NCBI GenBank assembly: GCA_905182455.1
Contig: CAJJBJ010000003.1
Coordinates: 1-64,000, forward strand
DNA length: 64,000 nt
Direction of reading: 5' to 3'
From: an uncultured Planktomarina sp.
GTDB taxonomy: Bacteria; Pseudomonadota; Alphaproteobacteria; Rhodobacterales; Rhodobacteraceae
Shown piece by piece: positions 36,695 to 45,914 of this stretch. Position 1 is the stretch's first letter; the number at the start of each line of letters is the position of its first letter. The notes beneath the pieces were generated by a model. That model was given only the letters and a program-made list of their open reading frames with translations, was not told the DNA's origin and searched no databases. The translations under genes were made by a program, and so were the position numbers.

Positions 36695-36884
36695 CAGGAG
36701 CGTATATTCTCTAAAAGTAAAGGCTACCTTGAATTCATGTGTTGATAAGGGGCTAACCCAAATCGTTTCGCAGCTTTCTGGAGGGTCCCATCTGAGGCTA
36801 ACACAGAGGCTTATACAGGTTGTGTAACGTAGGTTTATAACGCCAGTTAGCGAAGAAGTTTGGGTTTTGATTAAGCAGCTGCGG

Positions 36885-37393
36885 AGCCGTCAAACAAATA
36901 AGAACAAACATCAGATTGCTAGCGCAGTCTAAATCTATGCACTCAATAGTTGACGCCACTCGGCGAGAGCAGCGGTACGGCTTTACTTGATATTGGTTCG
37001 TGAATAGAGATGGCGTCCAAACAAAACTACCCTCGAATGGATCTACACCACCAACACCAAAAGCCCCAGGGCGCACAGCTCGTGATCCGGGGTCCCAAGT
37101 CCATGGCCCTGCAGCTCATATGTGGCGATTAGGCACAGTAACCCCTGCTGTCTGTCAATTGCCCGAGCAAAACCATCTAATCCCAACTGAGCCACAGCAA
37201 CACAATAGTCAGGACAAAGTTGGGTGCGCTAATGTCCGTGGCTCTTGGTGCTTGGTTCCCGGTCCCTGAGCCTAGGCATGATGTCACAAGAACCCCGTGC
37301 AAGGTTTCATGAAGCGAAATGGGGAGTGTTTTGTCGTCCAAACACGCTACAAATTAGCCCTGCACGCTTCAAGCAAGTTTAATCTGACAATGC
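36885..37393 (+). repeat. Dispersed repeat family 1, copy E (longest)
   Basis: About 510 bases of non-coding DNA in the convergent gap between the CoA transferase and the next ABC operon. It contains, in order, every segment seen in the other copies: ATCAGATTGCTAGCGCAG, GAGAGCAGCGGTACGG, GTGAATAGAGATGGCG, GATCCGGGGTCCC, AGTAACCCCTG, GAGCAAAACCATCTAAT, GGTTCCCGGTCCC and AGCGAAATGGGGAGTG. It serves as the reference for the family. No frame of useful length is shared with the other copies. Confidence 0.8.
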
Positions 37394-37404
37394 CCTTCGT
37401 CGAA

Positions 37405-38151
37405 TTATAAGATTTGGCTCAAAAACTCTTTGGTCCGTGAATCCTTTGCATTCTGGAAAAAGGTCTCTGGTGGGCCATGTTCGACGATAATACCGCGATC
37501 CGTGAAATAGATATGATCAGCCACTTCACGGGCAAAGCCCATTTCGTGTGTCACCAAGATACAGGTCATGCCATCCTCAGCAAGGTCCTTGATGGTCTCC
37601 AAAACCTCACCAACGGTTTCAGGATCAAGCGCGGCGGTTACCTCATCAAACAAGATAACATCGGGCTGCATCGCGAGCGAGCGTGCGATTGCCACGCGTT
37701 GTTGCTGACCACCGGATAGCTCGCCCGGATAGGCGTCTTCCTTGCCTTCCAGACGCACTTTCTTAATCAGTGCACGGGCTGTTTCTTCGGCTATAGATTT
37801 GTCCTGCTTCAACACCCGCACTGGCGCCATCATGACGTTCTGTAAAGCAGTCCTGTGAGGGAAGAGATTGTATTGCTGAAACACCATCCCAACCTTCCTG
37901 CGCAGCTGAAGCTTGTCGAGCTTTGGGTCATTCACTTCTATACCTTCGACCTTGATTGAGCCTTTCTGAATGTCATTTAGCGCATTTACACAGCGAATTA
38001 GTGTGGATTTTCCAGACCCTGACGGTCCGATTATGCAGATGACATCACCCTTCATTACATCGAGCGAGATGCCTTTCAGCACATGAAGATCCCCGAATGA
38101 CTTATGCACATTTTTTATTGAAACCATTGGCTCTGCAGGTGTCCAGCTCAT
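37405..38151 (-). CDS. Polar amino acid ABC transporter ATPase (GlnQ type)
   Basis: A 248-residue ATPase. It has Walker A GPSGSGKST, Q-loop MVFQQYNLFPH, signature LSGGQQQRVAIARSLA, Walker B VILFDEVTAALDP and H-loop LVTHEMGFAREV. The common DEPTSALD is DEVTAALD here (Pro to Val). It is last gene of a minus-strand operon with two permeases and a binding protein. Confidence 0.9.
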   Translation of the reverse strand: MSWTPAEPMVSIKNVHKSFGDLHVLKGISLDVMKGDVICIIGPSGSGKSTLIRCVNALNDIQKGSIKVEGIEVNDPKLDKLQLRRKVGMVFQQYNLFPHRTALQNVMMAPVRVLKQDKSIAEETARALIKKVRLEGKEDAYPGELSGGQQQRVAIARSLAMQPDVILFDEVTAALDPETVGEVLETIKDLAEDGMTCILVTHEMGFAREVADHIYFTDRGIIVEHGPPETFFQNAKDSRTKEFLSQIL

Positions 38152-38160
38152 ATCAAGTCC

Positions 38161-38997
38161 TCAGGTTATGAAAGCGTATTTCTTCTCCAACCACACGGTG
38201 AACCGAGCGATTGGGTAGCAGTAGATAAAAAACAATAACAAAATGAAGCCGTAAAAGGGAGCCAGAAGCTCAGGGCGGCCACCTTCAGATGCTAAGGCTT
38301 GCCCAGTCAGGGTCATCACCTCATTCACACCAACTATTGACGCCAGAACCGTGGCCATCGTCAGAATAGAGTACAGGTTCATCCAAGGCGGAAGCATCCG
38401 CTTTATGCATTGCGGCAATATTATGAGCCACAGAGTCTGGAGTCGTGTGTAAGCCAGGCTCTCAGCTGCTTCCCACTGACCGCTTGGCAATGATCTAACC
38501 GCACCGCGTACGATTTCGGATACGTTTGCCATCACGGGCAAAGACAAACCAAAGATTGCTTTCAGCCAATCTGGGAAAGGGACTTTAAATCCAAAGATGT
38601 TCATCTCAAACGGCAGCAAAAACATAGCGAAGAATAGTAGGACCAGCCAAGGCGCGTTACGGAAGAACTGCGTTACGAACCACGAGCTGTGTCGTGTAAC
38701 TGCCAGCAGCGATATCTGCCCCAAACCCAAAATCCCACCAATTATAGTGCCAAGAGCCATAGCACAGAAGGAAATAATAAGGTTAAAGGCAAACCCTTTT
38801 AGCAGCAGAGGTGCCCAGTCCAACAACACGGACAGCGGCGATTGTGCCTCATTTGTGGACTGCGCAAAGGCCAGACCCGGCCCGAATATTGCAATCAGAC
38901 CGATTGGCAAAATATGCCAAAGTTTAAGTCCCAAAAAAGGCTCAGGCGCGTGCGGGTTGGCTTGCAACATCACAGGCAAATCTGTTTTATAACTCAT
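38161..38997 (-). CDS. Polar amino acid ABC transporter permease 2
   Basis: A 278-residue PAAT-family permease. It has an N-terminal helix about residues 28-46, then the core with TRHSSWFVTQFFRNAPWLVL and the ATPase-contact EAA loop SGQWEAAESLAYTRLQTL. It overlaps the upstream permease gene by 4 bases. It pairs with permease 1. Confidence 0.88.
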   Translation of the reverse strand: MSYKTDLPVMLQANPHAPEPFLGLKLWHILPIGLIAIFGPGLAFAQSTNEAQSPLSVLLDWAPLLLKGFAFNLIISFCAMALGTIIGGILGLGQISLLAVTRHSSWFVTQFFRNAPWLVLLFFAMFLLPFEMNIFGFKVPFPDWLKAIFGLSLPVMANVSEIVRGAVRSLPSGQWEAAESLAYTRLQTLWLIILPQCIKRMLPPWMNLYSILTMATVLASIVGVNEVMTLTGQALASEGGRPELLAPFYGFILLLFFIYCYPIARFTVWLEKKYAFIT

Positions 38998-39740
38998 CCG
39001 CCATACCCCGGAATTTTCATCGCACGTTCCCAGCGATTCATTGCGCCTACCAAAATGCCGACAAGCAGGAAGTAGGCAAACAGCAGGAAGACCATCATCT
39101 CTGTAACATTTACATTATCCGACCAGATTTGGTTGGCCTCATACAACATCTCAGGTACCGCAATTGCGTAGGCCAAAGTTGTTGTCTTCACAAGGTTAAC
39201 GAGATTGTTGTTCAACGCTGGTAGCACGACACGAAACGCCAGTGGTAGAGTGATGTCGCGGTAAATCTGTAGTTTTGAAAAACCAAGTGCTTCGGCGGCC
39301 TCCACTGTGGATTTTGGAACCGCTTCAATCCCTGAACGAAAAATCTCGACGTTAAAGGCACCTGCAAAGAATGATAGTGAAATCGCAGCCCATGCGAAAC
39401 TGCCCAAGATCGGCGATTGCCCCCCCCAGTCGTTATCGACCCGAGGCAATAAAGTCCCAATCGCAAAATAGAAGAAGTAGAGCTGTACCAAGGGCGGCGT
39501 GTTTCGAAAAATTTGAATGTAGCCGTTGACTATGCGTCGCGTCCATTTAAACGAAGAACCTTGTAGCCAAGCACCTATTATTCCGATGATGGCCGAGAAA
39601 AACAAACAGACCAGCGATAACCAGATGGTTGTAAAAAACCCTTCCACCATACGGTTTCTATCATATTCGTCGTAAAGGAACGGCAAGTTTATACCCGTCT
39701 CCTGATACAGGACACGAAACCAATCGAAAATATATTCCAT
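38994..39740 (-). CDS. Polar amino acid ABC transporter permease 1
   Basis: A 248-residue PAAT-family permease. Typical features are YIQIFRNTPPLVQLYFFYF and FNVEIFRSGIEAVPKSTVEA followed by EALGFSKLQIYRDITLP. It has about five membrane helices. It sits 62 bases downstream of the binding-protein gene. Confidence 0.9.
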   Translation of the reverse strand: MEYIFDWFRVLYQETGINLPFLYDEYDRNRMVEGFFTTIWLSLVCLFFSAIIGIIGAWLQGSSFKWTRRIVNGYIQIFRNTPPLVQLYFFYFAIGTLLPRVDNDWGGQSPILGSFAWAAISLSFFAGAFNVEIFRSGIEAVPKSTVEAAEALGFSKLQIYRDITLPLAFRVVLPALNNNLVNLVKTTTLAYAIAVPEMLYEANQIWSDNVNVTEMMVFLLFAYFLLVGILVGAMNRWERAMKIPGYGG

Positions 39741-39802
39741 ACTGGCTTTCCCTCAGACGATTTCGACTGGGCGGGACCTGATGGTTCCGCCCAACCTTAC
39801 GA

Positions 39803-40600
39803 TCACTTGTATTTATCGTGCATCGCCAGAGCGAACGGCGTGTTTTCAACACCCCATTTTGTCTCAAGCTCAAGGATGCGACCCGTCTTGTGCCAATCGA
39901 TGATCATCTCGCCCATCATATCTCCAAAGTTTTGCTCGCCCAGTGCAACAGCTAAGCCCCATGGGGCGTCGTCAATAGTCTTAAGTGGCATCTCGTATTC
40001 AGACCAGTCTGGATCGGCAGCTTTGGCAACAATTGCGCTATCGTCATAAACGAACGCGGCACAGTTGCCGCCTCTGAGGGCGGCATACGCCTCTGCTGTG
40101 CCTTTAAATGCAACAATTTCTGCACCGTAATTTTGCGACGTGGCTTTGTTGTAGAACGCCCCTTGAATGCCACAAACTGGCTTACCGCGTAGGTCTTCCC
40201 ATTCCTTTAACTCAAGGCTCTTTAAAGCCAAAATATTGGTGCCGGATGAATAGTAGTTCGGGTCAGGAATTAAGACGACTTTACGACGATCCGGTTTATC
40301 GGTCATGGTTGCAATCATCAGATCAATCTTGCCCTGTTCCAAAAACTGCATCCGGTTGGAGCTGACAACAGGCACATATTCAATAGCTACGCCAAGTTTG
40401 TCAGCGACGTCCTTTGCCAAATCAGGCTCAATGCCTATAATGGCACCCGAGGTGTCCAAAAAACCGTAAGGCTTGTAGTCGGCCTTTACTCCAACGACCA
40501 AAGTTCCGCGTTCCTTGATTGTATCCAAGATGTCCGCTGCTGCAGAGGTGATGCTTAGCGCAGATACCGCAAGTGCAGTTACCAGTGTCTTGATTTTCAT
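39803..40600 (-). CDS. Polar amino acid-binding periplasmic protein
   Basis: A 265-residue family 3 binding protein. The signal peptide is cleaved near ITSAAAD. Then come GTLVVGVKADYKPYGF (ligand pocket), IGIEPDLAKDVADKLG, and QGKIDLMIATMTDKPDRR. GTNILALKSLELKEWEDLRG and CAAFVYDDSAI are also characteristic. It starts the operon, about 135 bases downstream of the multi-palindrome element shared with the Liv operon. The ligand is an amino acid or a close analogue, otherwise unknown. Confidence 0.9.
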   Translation of the reverse strand: MKIKTLVTALAVSALSITSAAADILDTIKERGTLVVGVKADYKPYGFLDTSGAIIGIEPDLAKDVADKLGVAIEYVPVVSSNRMQFLEQGKIDLMIATMTDKPDRRKVVLIPDPNYYSSGTNILALKSLELKEWEDLRGKPVCGIQGAFYNKATSQNYGAEIVAFKGTAEAYAALRGGNCAAFVYDDSAIVAKAADPDWSEYEMPLKTIDDAPWGLAVALGEQNFGDMMGEMIIDWHKTGRILELETKWGVENTPFALAMHDKYK

Positions 40601-40732
40601 AGGTTTCTCCCTGTTACCTAGGTTTCTTTTTTCGTCATTGACTTTCTTTGAGAGCCAAACTCATTTCGCAATGTTCGTATTTGAATGTTGCAACTACGGC
40701 CACTCCCACCAATCTTGTCCATTGCTGTTACT

Positions 40733-40838
40733 TCTCGAGCGAACAGCAATGTTTAGATGAGTCAAGATAAAACAATCACAAATGTTTTTATCTTGACTTG
40801 TATTGTTGTTTCTTGAGGGAACAACAATCGCTTAGTGG
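40733..40838 (-). promoter_or_regulatory. Multi-palindrome element upstream of the polar amino acid operon
   Basis: Contains a perfect 13-bp inverted repeat AGTCAAGATAAAA (40760-40772) / TTTTATCTTGACT (40786-40798) and a second perfect 9-bp one, ATTGTTGTT (40802-40810) / AACAACAAT (40820-40828). The flanks CTCGAGCGAACAGCAATG and CTTGAGGGAACAACAATC are direct repeats of each other. Read on the minus strand it aligns closely with 24170-24249, so both operons carry the element in the same orientation relative to their first gene. It is either a shared operator region or a pair of mobile-element ends. Confidence 0.65.
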
Positions 40839-40872
40839 AGTCAAGTCAGCGATGGCTGCTAAACCAAAGAGA

Positions 40873-40973
40873 GCTATCAGACTAAAGAGAACATAGCACC
40901 AGATTCTGCCACCTATCTATGCAGCTCAATAATTGACGCCACTCAGCGAGAGCAGCGGCACGGTTCAGCTTGA
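40873..40973 (+). repeat. Dispersed repeat family 1, copy F (5' end only)
   Basis: Starts GCTATCAGACTAAAGAGAAC and contains CAGATTCTGCCACC, CTATGCAGCTCAATAATTG and CAGCGAGAGCAGCGGCACGG. It stops about where copy D stops, so these short copies may be defined units. Confidence 0.75.
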
Positions 40974-41036
40974 TAGGGCTAATTTTTACAATTTTATAAT
41001 TTTTTGGGTTGCTATGAACGGAACACATATAGGCTA

Positions 41037-41057
41037 GGGGTGGGGGGCCACCCCCCT
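41037..41057. other. GC-rich hairpin near the tRNA-Ser gene
   Basis: GGGGTGG / CCACCCC with a short G-rich loop stands in AT-rich DNA 130 bases downstream of the tRNA-Ser gene (which is on the minus strand). No T-run follows on either strand in a terminator-like position. Its function is unknown. Confidence 0.4.
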
Positions 41058-41186
41058 CGGTCCCTACCCCCCCATGGGTTAGAAACTACCTTAAGACTAA
41101 ATCTCAGTAACCACATTTATCTTTGATGGGTAGGTAGATGGGTATAAGCTAAAATTACCACTAACCCATTGATTTAAAATAGGTAT

Positions 41187-41276
41187 TGGCGGACAGACAG
41201 GGATTCGAACCCTGGAGACAGTTCCCCGCCTACACACTTTCCAGGCGTGCGCCTTCGACCACTCGGCCACCTGTCC
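41187..41276 (-). tRNA. tRNA-Ser (anticodon GGA)
   Basis: Minus strand, 90 nt including an encoded CCA. The acceptor GGACAG pairs with CTGTCC, the D-arm starts GTGGCCGAGTGG, the anticodon loop CTGGAAA gives GGA, a long class II variable arm is present, and the T-arm is GGGTTCGAATCCC. It lies at the boundary between the repeat-rich accessory DNA on the left and the core genes on the right, and tRNA-Ser genes are common integration targets. Confidence 0.95.
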
Positions 41277-41391
41277 GTTAGGGGCGGTTTAAGAGACTGT
41301 GGCCTGGGTTTCAAGAGCCTAAATGATGGTTTTTTGCGCCGCCGATCGTAGCGGCGCATGATAGCGTGGTTTAGGGGGAAACCCGCACCTG

Positions 41392-43715
41392 TTATGAGCT
41401 GCTCTCGGGCAAAATCATGCCTAGGGCTTCGGGATTGCGGATCCAAATATCACGCTGAGCGAATGGGATTTCAATACCCTGTTCCGCGAAGGTCTCAGCA
41501 ATCTGATGGTTCAGCTCAGATTTAACAGCAAGCCCATAGTTGATATCGCGCAGTAAGGCCCGGATCTCGAAGTTGAGGGAGTCTGCGCCAAAACCCTGAA
41601 ACACCACAGACGGAGCGGGATCCAGCAGCACCATAGGATGAGCCGCAGCCAAGGGCTGCAATATTGCTTCAATCTTGCGGGTATCATTGCCGTAGGCCAC
41701 GCCCACAGGCACGATGATGCGTCCAACGGCGCTGCCATGCGTGTAGTTGGTCACTGTACCAGAAACGAGATCCGCATTGGGCACGATCACATCGGTGCGG
41801 TCAAAGGTTTGAATGCTGGTCGAGCGCACAGAAATCTTACTGACTATCCCCATATTGCCGCCCACTTCAATCCAGTCACCCACGCTGATCGGGCGTTCGA
41901 TCAACAAGATAATACCTGACACGAAGTTTGAGACGATATTTTGCAGCCCAAAACCAATACCAACCGACAGCGCACCCGCCACGATGGCCAGTGACGACAG
42001 ATCAAGCCCTGCAGATGTAATAGCTGTCAGGGCCGCGATGAAGATACCAAGATATCCAATCCCAGAGACAATGGCATTTTGCCCGCCTGCATCCACTTTA
42101 GTCTTGGCCAAAACGCGCGATTTCAAGGTGCGTTGAATTAGCCGTGTGAACAACAGGCCAATGCCAAACACAATGATCAATTCGAGCACTGCACCAGGGG
42201 AAAGCTGTACATCACCTAGTGTTACACCCGTTTTAAATTGGGTCCAAAGCTCGGTAAGCTGCGACACCCGCGCACCCCAAATCAGAGCAAAAACGGGCAG
42301 AGACATCAAAATCAGGGTCGCGTTGATGACAACCGCCGTGAGGCCATCATGGCCCGAAGCCTCATCCGACGCCAGCATCCCGCAGAGGTCACGCACGGAC
42401 TCAAATGTCACAAAAAGTACCGCCAGCAATCCTGCAGAAAACAAGCTGGAAAACAACAGCGCATCGGCCGCATCCGAGTAGCCAACCACAGCCAGTCCCA
42501 AAGGATATCACTGAAACAGCTACCATGGCTTGGCCAAGGCGCGTGATCAACCGATTTGTCGATTTGGCAATCGATTGATCGTCAGCTGCACCTGCGGTGC
42601 TTTTCCAAATCATCATTCCAAGGCGGAATGTGGCGACAGATGCAATCAACACCAATATGAACGAATAAACCGCAATCGTGCCGTTGTTAAAGTCACCGGC
42701 ATCTCGCAAGTACCCCATGAAAACTTGAACCGACACTATCAAACCGAGCCAATGTGTGATGAGGCGCGCTTGTGGCCTTAGGCCGGCTTGCAATGGCACG
42801 GGGATTTGGGTCAGACCATCCAAAGGAAACAGCCGTTTTCCCATCCAACGGCTGCCAAAGAAGGGCGCCAAAATCCAAACTGCATGTTCCAACAAAAACG
42901 CCAGATCATTGCCATGTAGACGTGAGATGTCCCAAGCACGGGCTAAAAGATGCAGGCTCAAAATCACAATCGCCAACTGTCCCAAAGAGCGCAGATAGGA
43001 GGCGAATTTATTGGCATATGGGCTTTCAGCACGATTGAAGGTCAGTGAAACATGCCCCATCCAACGGCGACCTTGGGTCATCAACAAACCCGCAGCCAGC
43101 AAAAGCGATAAGATGACAGGGAGATTATCGCGGATTTCCTCACGCACCACCGGTGTGTTCCAAGCGGCTGAGACACTGCCAATCACGACCTGAAGCGCTT
43201 CGGTAAGCTGCCCCATTGCTGAGGGCCAAATGCGGACATCCAAGGGTGACGGGCCAAGACGCATCAAAATTGCAGCTTGCTGGGCCGAAAGGGCCGCATC
43301 AATTTCGCGGATCAATCCCTCGGCGCGCTCAAAGGCTTCTTTGGCGCGAATGCGTGGTGCATTCAAAGTCTCGATTTCGCTTTTCAACGTGGTGCGACGG
43401 CTCGCGATATCCTCAGGCTCACTGCCCTCTTCTGGCACTGGACCCAAGGCGGAGAGTTGCGTTTTCAAGGTGTTGAGCCGAACAGTATTAGCATCTTGCG
43501 CCGCTACAAAATCAGCCCGGCGCAGCGCCAGTTTTTCGCGCAGTTTTGTCAAAAAAGCTTCGTTAGCTGCGCCACTTTCAAGCGTATTTTGGGCTATAGA
43601 GGCGGTCGCAGCCCAGCGGTCATAATCAGGAGACGTCCCAGACGTGCTTTGTGCGACCCCCTGCCATGCCCCAAAGGCATAAGCATAGGACAAGTGCGAG
43701 CTTAGGAAGTTTCAT
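41392..43715 (-). CDS. MscS-family mechanosensitive channel with DUF3772 N-terminus, two frameshifts
   Basis: A large MscS-like protein, about 775 residues when repaired. The start is ATG 43715, giving the signal peptide [22 protein letters not shown]. The frame then breaks in a run of five G (plus strand 43657-43661) and again near 42500, where VISFG must join [11 protein letters not shown]. The periplasmic helical part (DUF3772-like, residues about 30-150) is followed by many membrane helices. The MscS pore and beta domain reads [20 protein letters not shown] and [13 protein letters not shown]. It releases osmolytes on hypo-osmotic shock. It overlaps the cysK end by 14 bases, suggesting coupled translation. 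Confidence 0.85.
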
Positions 43716-44737
43716 AAACTGTTTTAATATCACGGCTGGTCTCCATCCATTCCGGCACGTCAAATCCTTTTGAGCGCAGGAAATCAGGGTTAAAGAGTTT
43801 TGATTGATAACGAGTTCCGTAGTCGCATAAGATTGTCACGATCATATTGACCGGGGCCCATATCGCGGGCCATACGCACGGCGCCGGCAATGTTAATTCC
43901 TGAAGATCCGCCCAAGACAAGACCTTCGTTGCGCAGCAGATCAAACACATAGGGCAAAGCCTCAGCATCAGAGATATTGTAGGACATATCCGGGGTGAAG
44001 CCTTCCAGATTTTTGGTGATCCGCCCTTGCCCAATGCCCTCGCTGATAGATGCGCCGGAGGAGGCCAAAACGCCAGTGGTGTAAAAACTGTGCAATGCCG
44101 CACCATCTGGATCGGCCAATCCCACTTTCACACCCTTAGGCTGCAAATACATCCCCATGCCGGCAACCGTGCCACCTGAGCCTGCGGCACAGATGAAACC
44201 ATCCACTTTGCCGTCGGTTTGGGCCCAAATTTCCGGCGCTGTGGTTTCGATATGGGCCTGCCTGTTGGCAGTATTGTCAAATTGATTGGCCCAAATTGCG
44301 CCATGCAGCTCGGTCTTGGCCAGCTCTTTCGCCAAACGCTCGGAATAGCGCACATAGTTATTCGGGTTTTTGTAGGGGGCGGCTGGCACTTCGACCAATT
44401 CAGCCCCCGCAAGCCGCAGCATATCTTTTTTCTCTTGGCTCTGGGTCTCAGGGATCACAATCACAGTGCGAAAGCCCATCGAGGCACCCACCAAGGCCAA
44501 ACCAATGCCGGTATTGCCAGCCGTGCCCTCAACAATCGTCCCGCCCGGCTTAAGCGCACCAGACGCCACTGCGGCATTGATGATATAAAGCGCCGCACGA
44601 TCTTTAACCGATTGACCTGGGTTCATAAATTCTGCTTTGCCCAGGATTTCGCAGCCCGTAGCCTCACTTGCGGCATTCAGCCTGATCAAAGGTGTATTGC
44701 CCACGGCCGCAGCCAGATCCGAGTAGATAGTCGTCAT
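43702..44737 (-). CDS. cysK: Cysteine synthase A, frameshifted near the C-terminus
   Basis: A PLP-dependent O-acetylserine sulfhydrylase of about 344 residues. The PLP Lys is in NPGQSVKDRAALYI. The substrate loop is EGTAGNTGIGLA, and the phosphate-binding loop is CAAGSGGTVAG. The C-terminal part (TILCDYGTRYQSKLFNPDF) is in another frame after an apparent one-base insertion at about 43846. It joins sulfide to O-acetylserine to make cysteine. The ribosome site is AAAGGG. The last codons overlap the mscS start. Confidence 0.9.
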
Positions 44738-44784
44738 TGCAAGCCCTTTTCTTTTTATCTTCCTAGTCCCCTAAGCGGAGAATC

Positions 44785-45905
44785 TCAAGAATTGTTGCGC
44801 AATTCATCACGATTAAGCGCCAACCAATAGCCCGCGACGGCCAAAGGCACGACCGGGAGTTGGCCCGATTTAAGCAAAGCCAAGAAATCATCAAAGGGCA
44901 TAATATGGCCTTGGATATCCTCAGATTCATCTTCTAACCCGCCCAAAATAGCGGCATCGTCGCCAATATCGGTTATGCCCACGTAGATATTAAAGTAGTC
45001 AGTACTGCTGCCTGGCGAGCTGTAGCCGCTGTGCACCTGATGCAGGGCACGCAAGATCAGACCGGCTTCTTCTTGCGTCTCGCGTATGGCCGCGGCTTCA
45101 GGGGTTTCGCTTGGATCAATGCGCCCCGCGATAGGCTCTATCAACCAAGGGTTTGGGTCATCGCGTAAAAATGGGCCAAAACGAAATTGCTCCACCAGCA
45201 ACACCCGATCTGTTTTAGGATCATAGGGCAATACAATCGCGGCGTCCGTGCCCATATAGGCCGCGCGAAACATCCGCTGCGCAGGGCCACCGTCAAAGCG
45301 CGGCACCGAGATATCAGCCTCTTGCATCGCAAAAAACCGGGTATAGGGCTGTTGGTGTTGATGCACGGTGACATCCCCGTGCGACAAACCCGACGGAGAC
45401 ACCGGCGAAGGCAAAGCACGGGCTTTCAAGCGCGCATCGGCCCGCACCAGAATCATCGAATAGGCTTGGGCCATATCAGCCGCCGATATTCGACCCATCA
45501 CCGACATAACTCTCCGAAGACGCCTCATAGGCCAAAGCACCGTAATCGCGCACCCAATCAGCAAGATTCCAAACCTCTCCGGCCGAAATGCCCTCAGGTG
45601 GTAAGTAAACTTGAGCCTGCAGCGGCCCGTCAGGTTCTTGGACCTCAACCGGATGTAAGCTGTAGCCAAAACCGCTTTCGTAATGGTCTAAACGGCTCAA
45701 AACCGCAGCATCGCAGCCGCGAAGAACCATCCCATGAGCCGCCGAGCCCGTCACCTGATGGATGGCTGGAAAACCATGTCCCTTCGCCCAGCTGACGCTG
45801 AAAACCGTTCAAAACAGCCGCCTGCCCTTCAGGACAGGTCTGGCCGCCCACCCGATGCAAAAGATCGGGCCAGCAGAGGGTTCCGAAGAGGAACACATTT
45901 GTCAT
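44785..45905 (-). CDS. Gamma-glutamylcyclotransferase-like domain fused to NUDIX hydrolase, two frameshifts
   Basis: Three frames join into one protein of about 372 residues. The N-terminus NVFLFGTLCWPDLLHRVGG is the GGCT/AIG2 fold with its substrate-binding FGTL-type loop. The middle YESGFGYSLHPVEVQ continues it. The C-terminal half is an ADP-sugar/ADP-ribose pyrophosphatase-type NUDIX domain with the Nudix box GRIDPSETPEAAAIRETQEE AGL, read here in two parts. Frame breaks fall in runs at plus-strand 45770-45773 (AAAA) and 45493-45495 (CCC); removing one base at each restores the frame. It probably hydrolyses ADP-ribose-like nucleotides, with the first domain acting on gamma-glutamyl or similar groups. 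The fusion occurs in related Rhodobacterales, as I recall. Confidence 0.82.
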
Positions 45906-45914
45906 ATAAACTAC

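Noticed and set aside
41174-41446. Minus-strand frame covering the tRNA-Ser gene
   Set aside because: The tRNA accounts for the sequence; the frame shows no protein features.
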